Origin: Lingula anatina
Lineage: Eukaryota; Brachiopoda; Lingulata; Lingulida; Lingulidae
Direction: 5' to 3'
Length of the DNA stretch: 49,830 nt
Assembly (NCBI RefSeq): GCF_001039355.2
Contig: NW_019774936.1
Coordinates: 457,832-507,661 of the forward strand
Shown in pieces: positions 1-13,552 of the stretch (position 1 is its first letter; each line of letters begins with the position of its first letter). Below the pieces are notes generated by a model. That model did not search any database, was not told the DNA's origin, and was given only the letters and a program-made list of their open reading frames with translations. Position numbers and translations under genes: made by a program.

Positions 1-22
1 AAAAAAAAAAAAAAAAAAAAAA
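1..22. repeat. poly-A run at window edge
   Basis: The window opens with 22 consecutive A residues followed by a very A-rich stretch to about 120. It may be a homopolymer tract or the tail of a retroposed element running off the window. No coding signal is seen in the first 290 bases. Confidence 0.6.
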
Positions 23-299
23 CTTGGTCAAGAGCTGTAACTACTAGAATTAAAAAAATCTTTAAATAAATAATTTTAAAAGATATAAAAATAAAATTAA
101 AAAAAATAATTCAATTAATAAGTAAGAATAACGTGAAAGAACTAGAATGCAGATGGTATTAAAGCTTCACAGCAAGTTCTTTCTTAATATGTCATGGCAC
201 TATTAACAGGACAAAAATCATGCTAAACGGTGATCATCGATCATGAAGCTGTTTAATTTAAATTAAATTTTAATATTAATTTATAAAAGTGGATCTTAC

Positions 300-400
300 T
301 GTCAGCTCATCATCTGTGTATTCAAGCGGTATCCTTGTCAGATAGAGGTTCTTCAAATTATCTGTGGGATACATAAATTCTATCAAATCCACAACTGTGC
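300..400 (-). CDS. possible internal coding exon, gene unknown
   Basis: Read on the minus strand, this 101-nt block is open in one frame. It follows a TTACGTAAG acceptor-like sequence and ends at a good donor, ACA|GTAAGA. The predicted peptide includes VVDLIEFMYP and ends in YTDDELT, with ordinary soluble-protein composition. The acceptor is AAG rather than CAG, which is weaker. I see no neighbouring exon of the same gene, and the rest would lie outside the window. The family is not recognised, and this could be chance. Confidence 0.3.
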
Positions 401-3470
<3,070 letters not shown>

Positions 3471-4448
3471 AACAGTAATTATAGCTTGGAAACTGAGTAG
3501 CATATATACTTGACCCTGCATTTGGGAATGAGGATATCTGCATTATACAGTATGAAATTTGTCCTGAAAAAGAAGGATGAATACGACTTGGAAATTGGTC
3601 AGCATTTAAATTAAGCCTGTTCCCTGGTTTAGTTGACTAGGATTTCTACATGAGTGCTGAACATTACACTGATCCTGATAGGGTAAGATGTACCCACATG
3701 ACCATGTAACCTTGGTAATTAAGTTCTTAGCCAGGGAACCGAAGTTATACATATATATATTTTTTTGTGAAATTGGGGCCTGGAGTTGGGGTTGACACAT
3801 TAACTGAATTTATTCTTTGTCCGGAACAAATTCTATGGAACAGATTTTTTGCTTGGTATTAGCTGAAAGTAACATCTCTTTACTCAAATCTTAGAACATT
3901 AAAATTAAAAATGAATTTCCCTTTCCCAAAATGCAACTAGTGTCAGCTGTTACAGTATCAATATCATTATTATTATTATAATAATTGTAATTATATTGAT
4001 TATTTTCTTTTTTGGTGAGTGTGGAGATGAAAAAGGCAACCTTGAGCTTTGAAATCTCCACCTCGCAGAGATTTTTATGTACAGACACAGATGTGTCTGT
4101 ACATATAGCCGTCACCTGTGTCTGTCGTCGCCGTTGTTTCGTCATTGCTGTCATCGTACATTTTCACCAATAACATTATACGTGGAAAACCATTTTACCT
4201 TCTGGCTTGAAACTTACAGAACTGATGAATATTCAATATACGCAGGTTAAGTTTGAAAAACAGCATGATCGGGCCATTTTTTCCATAGTTATGCTGTTTT
4301 TTCACTTATTTCAGCATTTATGCGCCACAGTTAAAAGATAAAGGGAAAACCATTTTACCTTTTGGCTTAAAATTTACAGAATGGATAAATATCCATAATG
4401 CCGAGGACAAGTTCGAAAATCAGTAGGATCAGGCTATTATTTAATAAG
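3471..4448. other. VCPKMT 3' flank, no gene recognised
   Basis: The 3' UTR and intergenic DNA lie here. No canonical AATAAA is evident close to the stop codon. ATGAAATTTGTCC at 3549 partly echoes the last coding exon. Two related stretches, about 4183-4260 and 4348-4425 (AACCATTTTACCTT... GAATATTCA/AAATATCCA), look like a diverged direct repeat. The minus-strand frame at 3891-4154 has no family signal. Confidence 0.5.
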
Positions 4449-5350
4449 TTAGCCCTCCTTGCATACAGGGGTAACAGACCCGGTAAGTTCAGCGTGAACT
4501 AACTCAAATGGTACCTTAGCACGACTATCAGCCACTCTGCTAAAGTGCTGTGTCTTCTTTCCCATTGTACACACTTCACAATCACTAAACTTCCTATCAG
4601 TAATTTTCATGTCCTTAACTACTGATTCGAGTTTCTCAATATCTGTAACATTACAGTGGCAAAAAAACTCTTCTAAGCTGTGCTTGCCCTCTGAATCAAC
4701 AATGACAACGTACAGATAATATAGCTGACCATGTTTCTCAATGTCAAAGAGTTCCATTTGTCGCGACATCCTTTCTCAGTAGCTGCTTGCACTGAAAAAA
4801 ATGTTCCGTTTGTAACTCGGGATGTTTAAAGCATTGTCTGCATTCCTATCAGCAGTGGTCATGATCGGTGACACATTAACTTTCCCTCTTCCTTGGGCTA
4901 TGCCTTTGGTCCAAGTTTCATCGTCCAATTCAATAAAGTGCTTGTCCTAGCTGGTCAAAGTTTTTGTTCTATGAATGTTGATTTGTCTGTCACTATGTGT
5001 GACGTGGCCCCACAGTCCACAAGAAAACTAACATCTGGTGTTTGACAGGTTTTCTGTTATTTTGAATATAAAGTTACAATTTTCCTCTGAATTTGATACA
5101 TTGTTTATTACCTTTGCATGATGTGTTCCACATGCTTTGTTTCTCTGCTTTGACTCGTCAGCTTGTATTCATACGATTTATGTCCCCTTTTATTGCATGT
5201 CCAACAAATCACATCCTTTCGATCCTTTCATTTTACATTAGGTGACGAACTCCACACTTTCATTACAGTGTCTTTCTCTTCAGGCTCACCTGGGTCATCT
5301 TCTGATTGGCTGTCGCTGACTGCGTTTACTTGGACATTTGCTTTTAAAAT
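4449..5350 (-). pseudogene. Ty1/copia retrotransposon gag-pol fragment (zinc knuckle, protease, GAG-pre-integrase)
   Basis: Reading leftward, the order is a gag C-terminus with an acidic segment (VSDSQSEDD) interrupted by a TGA, a CCHC-type knuckle beginning CWTCNKRGHKS, a copia-type aspartic protease site FLVDCGATSHIV, then the GAG-pre-integrase domain (open at 4449-4769). That domain has the diagnostic FSDCEVCTMGK and the downstream PFELVHAELTG that opens the integrase core. Several frameshifts and stops separate the parts, so it cannot make a polyprotein. Integrase core, RT and RNase H are missing and no LTR was found. The domain order is that of copia elements, where integrase precedes RT. 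Confidence 0.75.
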
Positions 5351-5353
5351 GAT

Positions 5354-5725
5354 CTAGCCTTTTACACAAGTGACATCTTTTTCCTTCTGCAGGGCACTGG
5401 GCTGTGCTGCTGTGTCGATATCCACCCTGTCCACATTCAAACTAAAAATGTCACATCCTTTTTGTCCAACCGATATCATCAAGTAATTGCACCGATCTTC
5501 TTCAGCAGTCTTCTTCACTGGGCCCCCAAACATAAATCGGCATGCTGGCAAAAGCCCTTCTATGCGGTTATCAAGTTGTCTACCTCCCAGTCCATTTCCG
5601 GTGCATTCCCGGCCAAACTTGCCATATTTCAATTCTTTGAAGGGGTTTCTTGAAAGACGGCATATGCTCTTCTGTTGTTTGGGTACCAAACACTTCATTA
5701 AAGCTTCAGTAATGACCATCATCAC
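5354..5725 (-). CDS. unassigned ORF B, 123 aa
   Basis: I do not recognise the family. The peptide is mixed-charge with a Gly/Arg segment (GRECTGNGLGGRQLD) and a RFMFGGPVKK stretch, with no signal peptide or membrane segment. It starts 11 nt after the stop of the neighbouring ORF A. The sequence just before its first ATG, TTCTTGATAG|GTGATG, could serve as a splice acceptor, so A and B might be two exons of one gene. It lies between a copia remnant and a Ty3 tail, so it may instead be an unrecognised element gene. Confidence 0.35.
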   Translation of the reverse strand: MMMVITEALMKCLVPKQQKSICRLSRNPFKELKYGKFGRECTGNGLGGRQLDNRIEGLLPACRFMFGGPVKKTAEEDRCNYLMISVGQKGCDIFSLNVDRVDIDTAAQPSALQKEKDVTCVKG

Positions 5726-5735
5726 CTATCAAGAA

Positions 5736-6254
5736 TCAAACATTTTTGTAAAATACAGGCATGAATGAAACATAAGTTTTAGTTAGATATTTTTTACACA
5801 AAAATTCCAGTTTCTTTACGCCAGCTTTTTCCAATATCTCCCTCACTTTATTAAACAAAATGCGTTTGGGGTCTCCTGCATAGGCTTCTGGGAGAGACAA
5901 CTTGCAGTTAGCTGCAAACAACACATCAAATTTGTTGAGTTTTCTCAATGAGCCAGGTACGGCGTCATCAGTTTCGGTTTTAGGACTAGAATGAGGGCCA
6001 AAAGTAGATCTCGATTCACCTGCAGATACAATTTCAAATCTAATGTAGTGTCCGAAATGGCGTACAGTCTTGCATATCTTCATATTTAACATCACAAGAT
6101 CCCCAGTCTCCATTTTGTTCATGCTTATCGTAGCAGACACACTGCAATCCCTCAGTTTTTCTGGAAATGTCCATTGCGTACCCACAGGAATGGATCCATT
6201 TTTTATCCCATTATATAACTCCCATGATGGTACAGACCTCCGAAAAACCACCAA
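5736..6254 (-). CDS. unassigned ORF A, 172 aa
   Basis: This is the longest clean open frame not assigned to a mobile-element family. It has a soluble, mixed-charge composition, with an N-terminal part containing VPSWELYNGIKNGSIPVG and a later helical, basic KVREILEKAGVKKLEF. No motif lets me name it. The C-terminal end (KYLTKTYVSFMPVFYKNV) may be intron read-through if ORF B is the next exon; a possible donor is the GTGTAA after KLEF. Host gene and element gene are both open. Confidence 0.4.
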   Translation of the reverse strand: MVVFRRSVPSWELYNGIKNGSIPVGTQWTFPEKLRDCSVSATISMNKMETGDLVMLNMKICKTVRHFGHYIRFEIVSAGESRSTFGPHSSPKTETDDAVPGSLRKLNKFDVLFAANCKLSLPEAYAGDPKRILFNKVREILEKAGVKKLEFLCKKYLTKTYVSFMPVFYKNV

Positions 6255-6668
6255 CGATATTTCACAGTAGGATGGCTTTTAGTCCATGTCGTATTTGGAC
6301 AGATTTTTTAAAGTGATTGTCTTTGATTTCACTCTAGTTAATATACATGTAAACTAAATCTGTCTGATCTTTCCCGGACTCCTAGTGATTGTCACGTATA
6401 ATTCATGAATAAATTTTGTGTGATGATCCTCTCCTTAGGTTCACATACTGTGTGTGGCAATTGTCTCTTTGTATGAATAATTGAATATCTTGGAAAAAAA
6501 TTGTTTTTAACATGAAATCCTTATAGTTCTTGTGCAGTCTTCTTTGCAATTCTTTGCATATTAGTGAAAAAATGTAAAAATAACCAAAAAGGAATTACTT
6601 TTTTTTTTCTTTTTCAGGACAGGGATCTGCCTACAACCTGATTACAATTATCATATCGATAATGAAAC

Positions 6669-6880
6669 TTAACTCAAATCATAATCTTCCAAATATTTGG
6701 GCTTTTTAGTTGCCCTTTTTGGTCTCACAGCTTCCTTCTCAGTTATAACTGCTTGATCACTTTTCTTTTCCTCTTCTTGGAATTGAACATCCTTCGGTTC
6801 TTGTATAACAGTTACAGATTGATCAAGCTCATATGTTCCTCCCGACAGAATCTCATCTTTTCTATTGTTGGGTCTGAATT
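6669..6880 (-). pseudogene. Ty3/gypsy polyprotein C-terminal tail
   Basis: One minus-strand frame is open to a stop at 6669-6671. It ends with a basic tail of the form VRPKRATKKPKYLEDYDLS after an acidic linker (VQFQEEEKKSDQ). Tails of the type RxxRxxKxPxYLxDY are typical of the end of Ty3/gypsy integrases. The upstream integrase is not recognisable beyond 6880. Just downstream on the minus strand is an A/G tract (about 6599-6617) that could be a polypurine tract, but no matching LTR pair was identified. Confidence 0.5.
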
Positions 6881-7476
6881 CTGCTGTTTTTGTTGCACTT
6901 TCTGGATTTTCTGGAATTGAATAACGTCTTCTGCTTTGTTTATGACACTATTGCAGAGTTTAAATTGGTTAGCATCTCTGCACACTGTTCATCCATCTGT
7001 TATTCTTCAGCCAGTTATCTGGTGTTATGCCTTCGCGGCAGAGTGCCATATGAAGGTACAAATAACATTGTACTTACTGGTGTCCTAGAGTCAATGGTGA
7101 GCAAAGACAGATCATCAAACATCAACAAGAAGCCCAAAGAAGAGACCCCAAAGAGCCAAGAGCACAGACCACAAGAGCCAAAAAGACCGCAAAGAAGCCC
7201 CAAAAGAGACCGATTTATTTCAGATCACACCTTATATACAAGTTCAGATAGTACACGTTTACCAATCAGAACCAATTATACAGTGAACAGTTTTACCTTT
7301 AAGTTACCAATCACAGGAAAGATTCAAACGTGCGCACCGGACTGTACTTTACTTATAGAGACATCTACCGGCAGCAATATAAAACAATCTCAACTAACGC
7401 AATACATCGTCACACTGGGAATCTTTTATTTCTGAATAGTCAAGTTTTATCCTTACTGCTTTTCCCCATAGTGCAT
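6881..7476. other. unassigned stretch between retroelement remnants
   Basis: A + strand frame (to 7435) contains a Lys/Pro/Arg-rich part (KPKEETPKSQEHRPQ), but composition explains it and there is no family match. It may be part of an LTR. No other feature is supported. Confidence 0.4.
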
Positions 7477-8776
7477 TGTAAGGTGCTAGTCCTGCGGCGT
7501 TCATAGCATGGCAACAATGACAAAGATGATTAGTTTTCCAAAAGTTTATTCAGTTCAATTGTGGCATATAAAGCAGGCATGAGATTTTTCCATCTTTTGG
7601 CGGAATTCCGACTTTTTTCCTTCAAAAATGTCATTTTTTATATCATTGCAAATCCGTTGAGAAAATTTTAGGGGGGGGGGGGGTAGGGGTACCCTTCCCT
7701 TCCCCGGCGAGACCCTTCACTCATCGGCACTCGCATGTTTTCAATTTTGACCTTGCCGAAAAACGTTACCAACCGTACATATATATCGATTCTGGGACGC
7801 ACTGTTATCAAGGGGGAAACTTTTGCGACATCTATACGACATTTATACAGTCATTGAATGCAATTACCGTAAAACGGCCTGTATCCTGTTCATATAGCGC
7901 TGCGCGGTTTTTTCCATGTGGTATCGTGTGTCGCTTTTGCGTTTTGGAAAATGAAGCTACTTGAGGCCGGTGTAAACGACGATAGAGTCAGAGAAATCGA
8001 TAAAGGGATTAAGAATAAATTCAGGTAGGTTGTTTTACTAGATCGGTTGTGTGTATGTCGTATGAAGACATTGAACTTGCATTTGAAAATTTTCATGTTT
8101 TGAGTTGTCGACTTGTCGCTCGTTTAAAATTGTGCCCAACTGTTGAATCACTAAATCTACTGATCGTCTGATGTGATGACGGGTTGTCACTAGTAATAGT
8201 ATAAACGATAGTTGTACTAGATCTATGACATGGTTTAAACGTACATCAACAGAATTAATAAGGGGGGCGCACCCCCCTTAACAACCCCCCCACGCACACT
8301 ACTTTTTTATCAAAACCAAATCTCATGCCTGATAAAGTCATTTAATGGCCTGACGGTGGCATAATAAGGTATATAAAAAGAAGGCATATGTAAAAAGACG
8401 GCATATATATAAGGCCCCTGAAAAAGTACAAAGAGTATATTTTAATAAGGCCTATTTCACAAAGCTACATACATACTGAAACTGAAGGCGAGACAAATAT
8501 CGGTATCATAAGACAACTATTAGTACTTACGCTGTCACAACAAGATAGCGCTTGTATTTTCTTATATAATGTTATCTTTTATAATGAATAACTCTGAATA
8601 TGATACATTATAAGTAAATACTAACCCTGACAGACAACTTCGGACAACGCCTAGAGCACACAACTGCACACAGTGAATGAATACTAATACAAGGTCAAAT
8701 TCACCACGTGACTTCCGGAGTTACCGGAAGTTACACAAACTGCTAAATATTCATGAGTGGCTTGTCACTTGTCACA
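7477..8776 (-). repeat. 3' LTR of Ty3 element, interrupted by a TIR element
   Basis: From 7501 to 7573 and from 8332 to 8776 this sequence matches the LTR at 13950-14513, with scattered substitutions and a deletion of roughly 30 nt near 8669. The 758 bases between are absent from the other LTR. The end at 8776 (TTGTCACA) matches the other LTR end exactly. The first 23 bases (TGTAAGGTGC...) do not match, so the outer edge is uncertain and no target duplication with the right flank is visible. Reading on the minus strand, a purine run (about 8780-8798) precedes it, as expected for a polypurine tract. Confidence 0.8.
7574..8331. mobile_element. nested 758-bp DNA transposon with 14-bp TIRs and 6-bp target duplication
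   Basis: The element begins CAGGCATGAGATTT and ends AAATCTCATGCCTG, a perfect 14-bp inverted repeat. It is flanked on both sides by ATAAAG. The intact LTR at 13950-14513 shows the empty site with a single ATAAAG, which fixes the ends. The CAG start recalls hAT elements, but those normally make 8-bp duplications, so the superfamily is left open. It encodes no recognisable transposase. An exon-like frame at about 7908-8025 on the + strand (containing EAGVNDDRVREIDKG) runs into GTAGGT and could be a remnant of a transposase or a captured exon. Confidence 0.85.
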
Positions 8777-8800
8777 CAATCCTTCTCTCTCTTTCAGACT
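8777..8800 (-). other. candidate polypurine tract
   Basis: On the minus strand GAAAGAGAGAGAAGGATTG abuts the start of the left LTR (TGTGACAAG). A purine run at this place primes plus-strand DNA synthesis in LTR retrotransposons. It overlaps the end of the BEL/Pao gag frame. Confidence 0.5.
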
Positions 8801-9960
8801 GTAAGAGAGTTGCCCCTCTCTTCTCTTTGTCAGTACTTTTCTGCTTTAGTGTTGAGAGACCTTTAATTGTCTCAGAAGCGGTCATTTGGAACTCTGCTTC
8901 CTGATTTATAAATTCTTGTAGGCTCAGCACACTCTTCGCATCGTTTTTTCATTCACCCATCGGTAGTACTTGGTCAGTATATAGTGCTTCATCTAGCTTG
9001 CGTTGGATGTTGATATAGAGGGAGCCACCTCCTAGCTCACTCTACTGTCCAGCTTCCATTATGTTCACTACTATTGGGTCCAATAGCTCAGCTAACAGTT
9101 CTATGTCTCTAGGGTGGTTGTCTCTGACTTGTCTGAATCTGTCCAATTCTTCCAATCTCAAGGTGATTTGTCTTCGTTTTCCACCATACTTTCTTTCTAA
9201 TCTCTCCATTGCTACGTTATAGGCTGTAGCTGAATAACCAAGGTTCTCGACAACTTTTAATGCTTCACCTTGAAGGCTGTTATGTAATCGTAGGAGCTTG
9301 TAGTCTGGAGTGAAGGTAGTGCGATCCACACACGTCAGGAATGCTACTTTCCAGCCCTCGTATGTTTTCTTATCACCATTAAACTTAGGAATATGTTCCC
9401 TTTCTAGAAGCCTTGATGAGTCAAAACTGACTGACTCTACTGTGCTTGAGTCTTGGACACGTCTGATTCTTCTTTACTCAAGTTCTTACTGACCTTAGAC
9501 ATCTGCTTAGGACTAGAGGTTGACCTGGTTAACATGAGGTCATTCATGATCTTTTCCAGATCTCTGTAACACTTCTAGTTCAGCAGTAGTGGCTGCAATT
9601 TTATCTACTTCTCTCCACCTGTCCATGTGGTTAAGTAGTTCATCACAACTTATTACATACTGTTCAAAAACCAATGTTCTTGAAATTTCTGCCTGATTAT
9701 AGTTTTTTCTATCTTTTGGGGCATATTTTCTATCCAGTTTTCAAACTCACTCACTGGAGCTACAAAGGCTGTTCTGGCCAGCATCTTCTTTGTTTTCAAA
9801 CTCATGGTCAATTTAGACTGTCTGTCTACTGTAAAACTTCTGATGTTCTTTAAAAAGTTCAACCTAGCTCTTCTTCCAAACAGTGTTCCGGATTTATCCT
9901 CCAGTGCAGTAAAAATTAAAGCACATGTGTTCCTCCTTTGTTCTAGCTATCATATTTCTG
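8800..9960 (-). pseudogene. BEL/Pao gag fragment with DUF1759
   Basis: Minus-strand pieces in native order: an N-terminal helical part (open at 9653-9862, extending up to about 9960), then about 9560-8800 with the DUF1759-type gag core. Diagnostic strings are IPKFNGDKKTYEGWKVAFL, LHNSLQGEALKVVENLG, LERKYGG and, further on, LGGGSLY and QEAEFQMTASETI. These parts are in different frames, so at least two frameshifts and a stop break it. The frame runs to the LTR boundary at 8776, with no gag C-terminus, knuckle or pol after it. That implies a join of BEL/Pao sequence to a Ty3 LTR. Confidence 0.75.
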
Positions 9961-10109
9961 TTTTATTCCCACAATGCATTTAAAAAGTTCCTGTAACAAC
10001 AGGTGTTTTGCTTTAACTGTCACCTAGTAGGAAATGTCTTTCAAACAAACTGAAATCATGAGAGGGTAAAGTTTTGAGTGTTTTTCTCTACAACATGGTG
10101 TAACGACAC

Positions 10110-10980
10110 TCATATGTCTGACCCTTTCCTGAACACGAAGACAAAGTGTAAGTGTATTCTGCATAGTTCCGTGGGAATTTCTTGAAGAAGGCTGGGTGGA
10201 CTAAAGAACGATTGCTGATCATCAATCAGTGCATATATCTTCAGCTTGTTCTTTGTATCCTTCTTGTTGTGGAGAATAGCTGGGACTACTTTAGCACATG
10301 ATTTTCCTCCATGGAAATCTTCACATACTTTGGAACATGCTGTACTCACCGACTCCTCCCCACCATGATCTGGTCTGGGACTTGGGTGCATGGCAGAGGT
10401 ATGTCTATCACTATCACACTGTGCGCATCTGACTTCTACCACACAACTGCCCCATGTATGTCCTGGCTTACATGGTGTAGTGTTTCTTCACACACTGTCT
10501 GCATCAGCCTGGGTTGTGGCATTCTTGGCCACGATGTGATTTGTTCGAACAATTAAAGCACAGGCTTCTAGCTTTAGCAAATTCTCTTCTTTCTTCAGTT
10601 GTCTTGTTATGAAACTGTGTGCACTTTGATATGGTATGGTTTTCCTGGCATAAACAACAACTTTCAGACACGGTTGACTAAGTGCACTTGATTTGCAGGG
10701 CTAGGCTTCTTTTGGTAAGCTGAAACAGTAGATGTATTACTTGCAGTATTATGCACTGTGGCCTTTTTTCTTGGAGGATCTACTTGAAGGCAATTTTTTT
10801 CCATTTACGGTATATGTCATAATCTTCACCACTCTCTGTACACAGTCAACAAGTGTCTCAAAGGTCACCTTTAAACCTTTTTTTTCTTCTTGAAAGCATG
10901 CGTCCTCCATCTGACTTTCATTGGTGGCGGCAATTTGTGTGCAAGCTTCTTAATATTCTCTGGGTATTTGAGTATGGCGG
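10110..10980 (-). pseudogene. BEL/Pao gag C-terminus, zinc knuckles and protease fragment
   Basis: Reading leftward from about 10980: a gag C-terminal motif (LPPPMKVRWRT then FETLVDCVQ), paired knuckle-like motifs (SCCLCQENHTISKC... and CFNCSNKSHRGQEC) near 10690-10480, then the protease-like segment SCAKVVPAIL...IYALIDDQQS (open at 10110-10442). This order is that of BEL/Pao elements. Frames change several times. This block lies upstream of the gag N-terminus at 9960-8800, so the two blocks are permuted relative to a normal element and probably come from two copies or a rearrangement. Confidence 0.7.
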
Positions 10981-11180
10981 CTGAAGCAATTGATCCCACC
11001 ACATAATAGCATTCTCGTTAGAAAATCCCATAATTGTCTAATTGTCTCTTTAATAGCTTTCATGGCGCCAAGGTTGGTAACATTAGGCGGCCACAGAACC
11101 TCATCGTCCACCACCCAGTTGGAAGGAATCACCTCTTCTACCTCCTCACTGTTCTCCTCCCAAATAACTCTACTCCACAT
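10950..11180 (-). CDS. DUF4806-type N-terminal exon, orphan
   Basis: After an acceptor TTATTACAG|ATG at 11180 the frame reads VIWEENSEEVEEVIPSNWV followed by DDEVLWPPN. The pattern of an acidic strand, VIPxxW and a WPP motif is what I recall at the N terminus of invertebrate and fish proteins with a DUF4806 domain, which are often transposon-related. The remaining domain is not found nearby, and the left part overlaps BEL/Pao gag in another frame. Likely a captured or broken exon inside the composite element. Confidence 0.4.
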   Translation of the reverse strand: MWSRVIWEENSEEVEEVIPSNWVVDDEVLWPPNVTNLGAMKAIKETIRQLWDFLTRMLLCGGINCFSRHTQIPREY

Positions 11181-11340
11181 CTGTAATAAACAGCAAAAGT
11201 CTTATCTACATGCAGACCATTATTCTTGTTAAAGATTTGATTTAACATTAAAATCTGATGCTGTAAATTTTATAAAAAAACTTTTTTTGCAAACTCAATC
11301 CACTCGAGATAAAAGAATGAGAGTAGAAGGCAACTAGGTA

Positions 11341-12591
11341 TCAGAAAAACAATAAAGAAAGTGACTCATAACACACACAAGATACTGTATGACCATGTAA
11401 TACATCTAAAGCCTCTTCAATTCTTGGCAGAGGGTATGCATCATGATGTGTTTTTGCATTAAGTTCCCTATAATCAACACACATTCGAAGTTCACCTGTT
11501 TTCCTACATACCAATACAATTGGAGCAGCATAACGACTATGTGAGTCTCTGATAATACCTCTTTCCTTCCATTGCTTTAAATACTGTCTCGATTCTTCCC
11601 AGTGCTGAGGAGGAACTCTTCTATGTGGAATACGGACTGGTACATCGTCTTTGGTTCTTATGTTATGTTTCACTTTCTGGCATAAACCAATGTCATCATC
11701 ATGCTTGCTAAAAACAGTATCATATTTTACAATTAAGTTAATCAGCAGTCTTTTACTTTTCTCATCAAGTGTCATACCAACATCCATTTTCTGTAATAAC
11801 TGCTCTGCAGTGGCCTTGGCATTCGGAGTTGACACATCACACATCTCAGATTGAACAACTAAATTGTCACCTACAGCATCAAAGCGATTTATGGGTTGTA
11901 TCTTAGCTATCTGTGTATGAGGTTTCAAATAAATATCTGCATCACTGTTATTTGCTATTGGGCATGGTACAATTCCTTCTTGATTAACAGCTGCACAGGT
12001 TGTGCCAATCATTATACCACGAGGCAAAGTTAGACTTTCCATTTCTTCTATAACAGCATAATAAAACTGACCATTACCTGCTTGGCTTACAGTTGCTGGT
12101 ACCACTTGGACTGAACTTGCTGGTATAAGTATAGGTTGATTCCCTGCAATCTTGACATCACTTTCTTGTAAACAGTTTGTGAACGCCACATTTTCTTTAT
12201 AAAGTGACAGCACTGCTACCCATTCGTCTGAGTGATTCTTCAAAATAGACTTGTACCCTTCTCCAAAGTACTGTTTAACATGGCGGAAGACATTAGATCC
12301 TATTACCCCAGGCACCTGTATTTTCCGTTTCTCCACAGGAGTATCAGTAGGATCTTTAACTACAAGGAAACCTACATTGGGAATAACATGATTATTGATC
12401 TGCAAATCAGTTTCAATGTATCCAGGGTATGGTATATCAGCACCTTGCGTACTAGAAATGTTAATCAAACTTGAAACGTCAATCAAATGTACACTGGGTA
12501 AGTTTTGTCTGTACCATCTTTCTGTGACTGTTGATACTTGCGCTCCTGTGTCCAATAAACACTGAATACTACAGCCATTAATGCTAACCAC
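11341..12591 (-). pseudogene. Ty3/gypsy protease and N-terminal reverse transcriptase, 416 aa, truncated
   Basis: The frame is open from well before the first Met. The aspartic protease active site CLLDTGAQVSTV lies near residues 10-21, and a retropepsin-like domain continues to about residue 100. A linker leads to the RT N-terminus: GIIRDSHSRYAAPIVLVCRK, then LRMCVDYRELN and PLPRIEEALDVLHG at about residues 345-402. The frame leaves the family exactly where the ALDVLHG helix should lead into FSxLDLxxGYxQ, so the catalytic YxDD, RNase H and integrase are gone. It sits downstream of gag (12684-13552) on the same strand. The product would be a nonfunctional pol stub. Confidence 0.85.
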
Positions 12592-12639
12592 AGTTTCTGG
12601 ACATTTTCCGACTATCTTAGTTAAAAACCCATTTATAAA

Positions 12640-13552
12640 TCCTGAATTTGTGGACAGTTTCTAGGTAAATGTTCTTCTGAACCTTACTTGAAACATTTCT
12701 TCACCTCAGATTGTCTACCGTATCGGTTGCTATGTTGGCCTCTACCTCTACTTTGACCTCTACCTCTTACTTCTCTTATCATGTCACGCTGACCTCGAAA
12801 TTGCCCTCTCATTAACTCATTTATTTGTTGCTGTTGCTGCAAAATTTGTTTAGATTGCTGAGCTATTTGTTTATTTTGTTCTTGGACTAATTTTAAAATT
12901 TCATTATTTTGTACAGCAGACTCTTGGAGAGTACCTGTTTCTTTCTGACTCTGATCACTCCTACCAACCCAGTCAATTGCTCTATCTCTAAGATCAAAAA
13001 ATGACAACCTTGGTTGTTCTAAATTTAGTCTCCTTAACTCCCTTTTTAAACTGTTATCTCTAACACATTCTGCAAATCTACCTTTCAGTGTATTATTTCT
13101 GTCAACCAAGAATTCTTCCCTGATAACACAAAGTTCAACCAATTTTAGTGAACATGACAGCAGATCTTCTTAACTACCTTGTTTGTATTCATAAAAATGT
13201 TGCTGAAGAACAGGCAGTATGTCGCCATCCCCAAAAACTTCGAAAATTTTCTCTGGGTTTGTGCTAATTTCTATCCCTCTACCAATTATTTCTTTCCTAG
13301 CTTTACCAGCTAAATGACTAACAATGAAAGCGGCAGCTTCTTCCCTATCTTTAAATTTTCTGGTATTGAGGTGAGCTTTTATATCTTGTACCCATTCTTT
13401 TATTTCTACATCATCAGGAGATGAAGGCTTATCTTTAAAACATGCTATTCTTCTTGAGGGGAGATATACTGGTAACATGTTTGATCAGTAAAACCTTCAG
13501 ACCTTAACTCTTTTTTAATTTCTGACTTTAGTTTTTCTTTACTCTCTGCCAT
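12640..13552 (-). pseudogene. Ty3/gypsy gag, frameshifted
   Basis: It begins with ATG at 13552 (MAESKEKLKSEIKKELRSEG), shifts frame near 13480, continues as the capsid part at 13478-13170 (GRGIEISTNPEKIFEVFGDG) and resumes at 13142-12684 with LNLEQPRLSFFDLRDRAIDW. A Gln-rich coiled segment and an Arg/Gly-rich nucleocapsid (GRGQSRGRGQ) follow. The zinc knuckle is CFK-stop-GSEEHLPRNC: the second cysteine codon of the CCHC motif is replaced by TAA. The layout matches Ty3 gags common in fish and invertebrates. Inactive. Confidence 0.8.

Noticed and set aside
6890-7435. 181-aa + strand ORF with a Lys/Pro/Arg-rich region
   Set aside because: Composition only; lies between retroelement remnants and has no recognisable domain.
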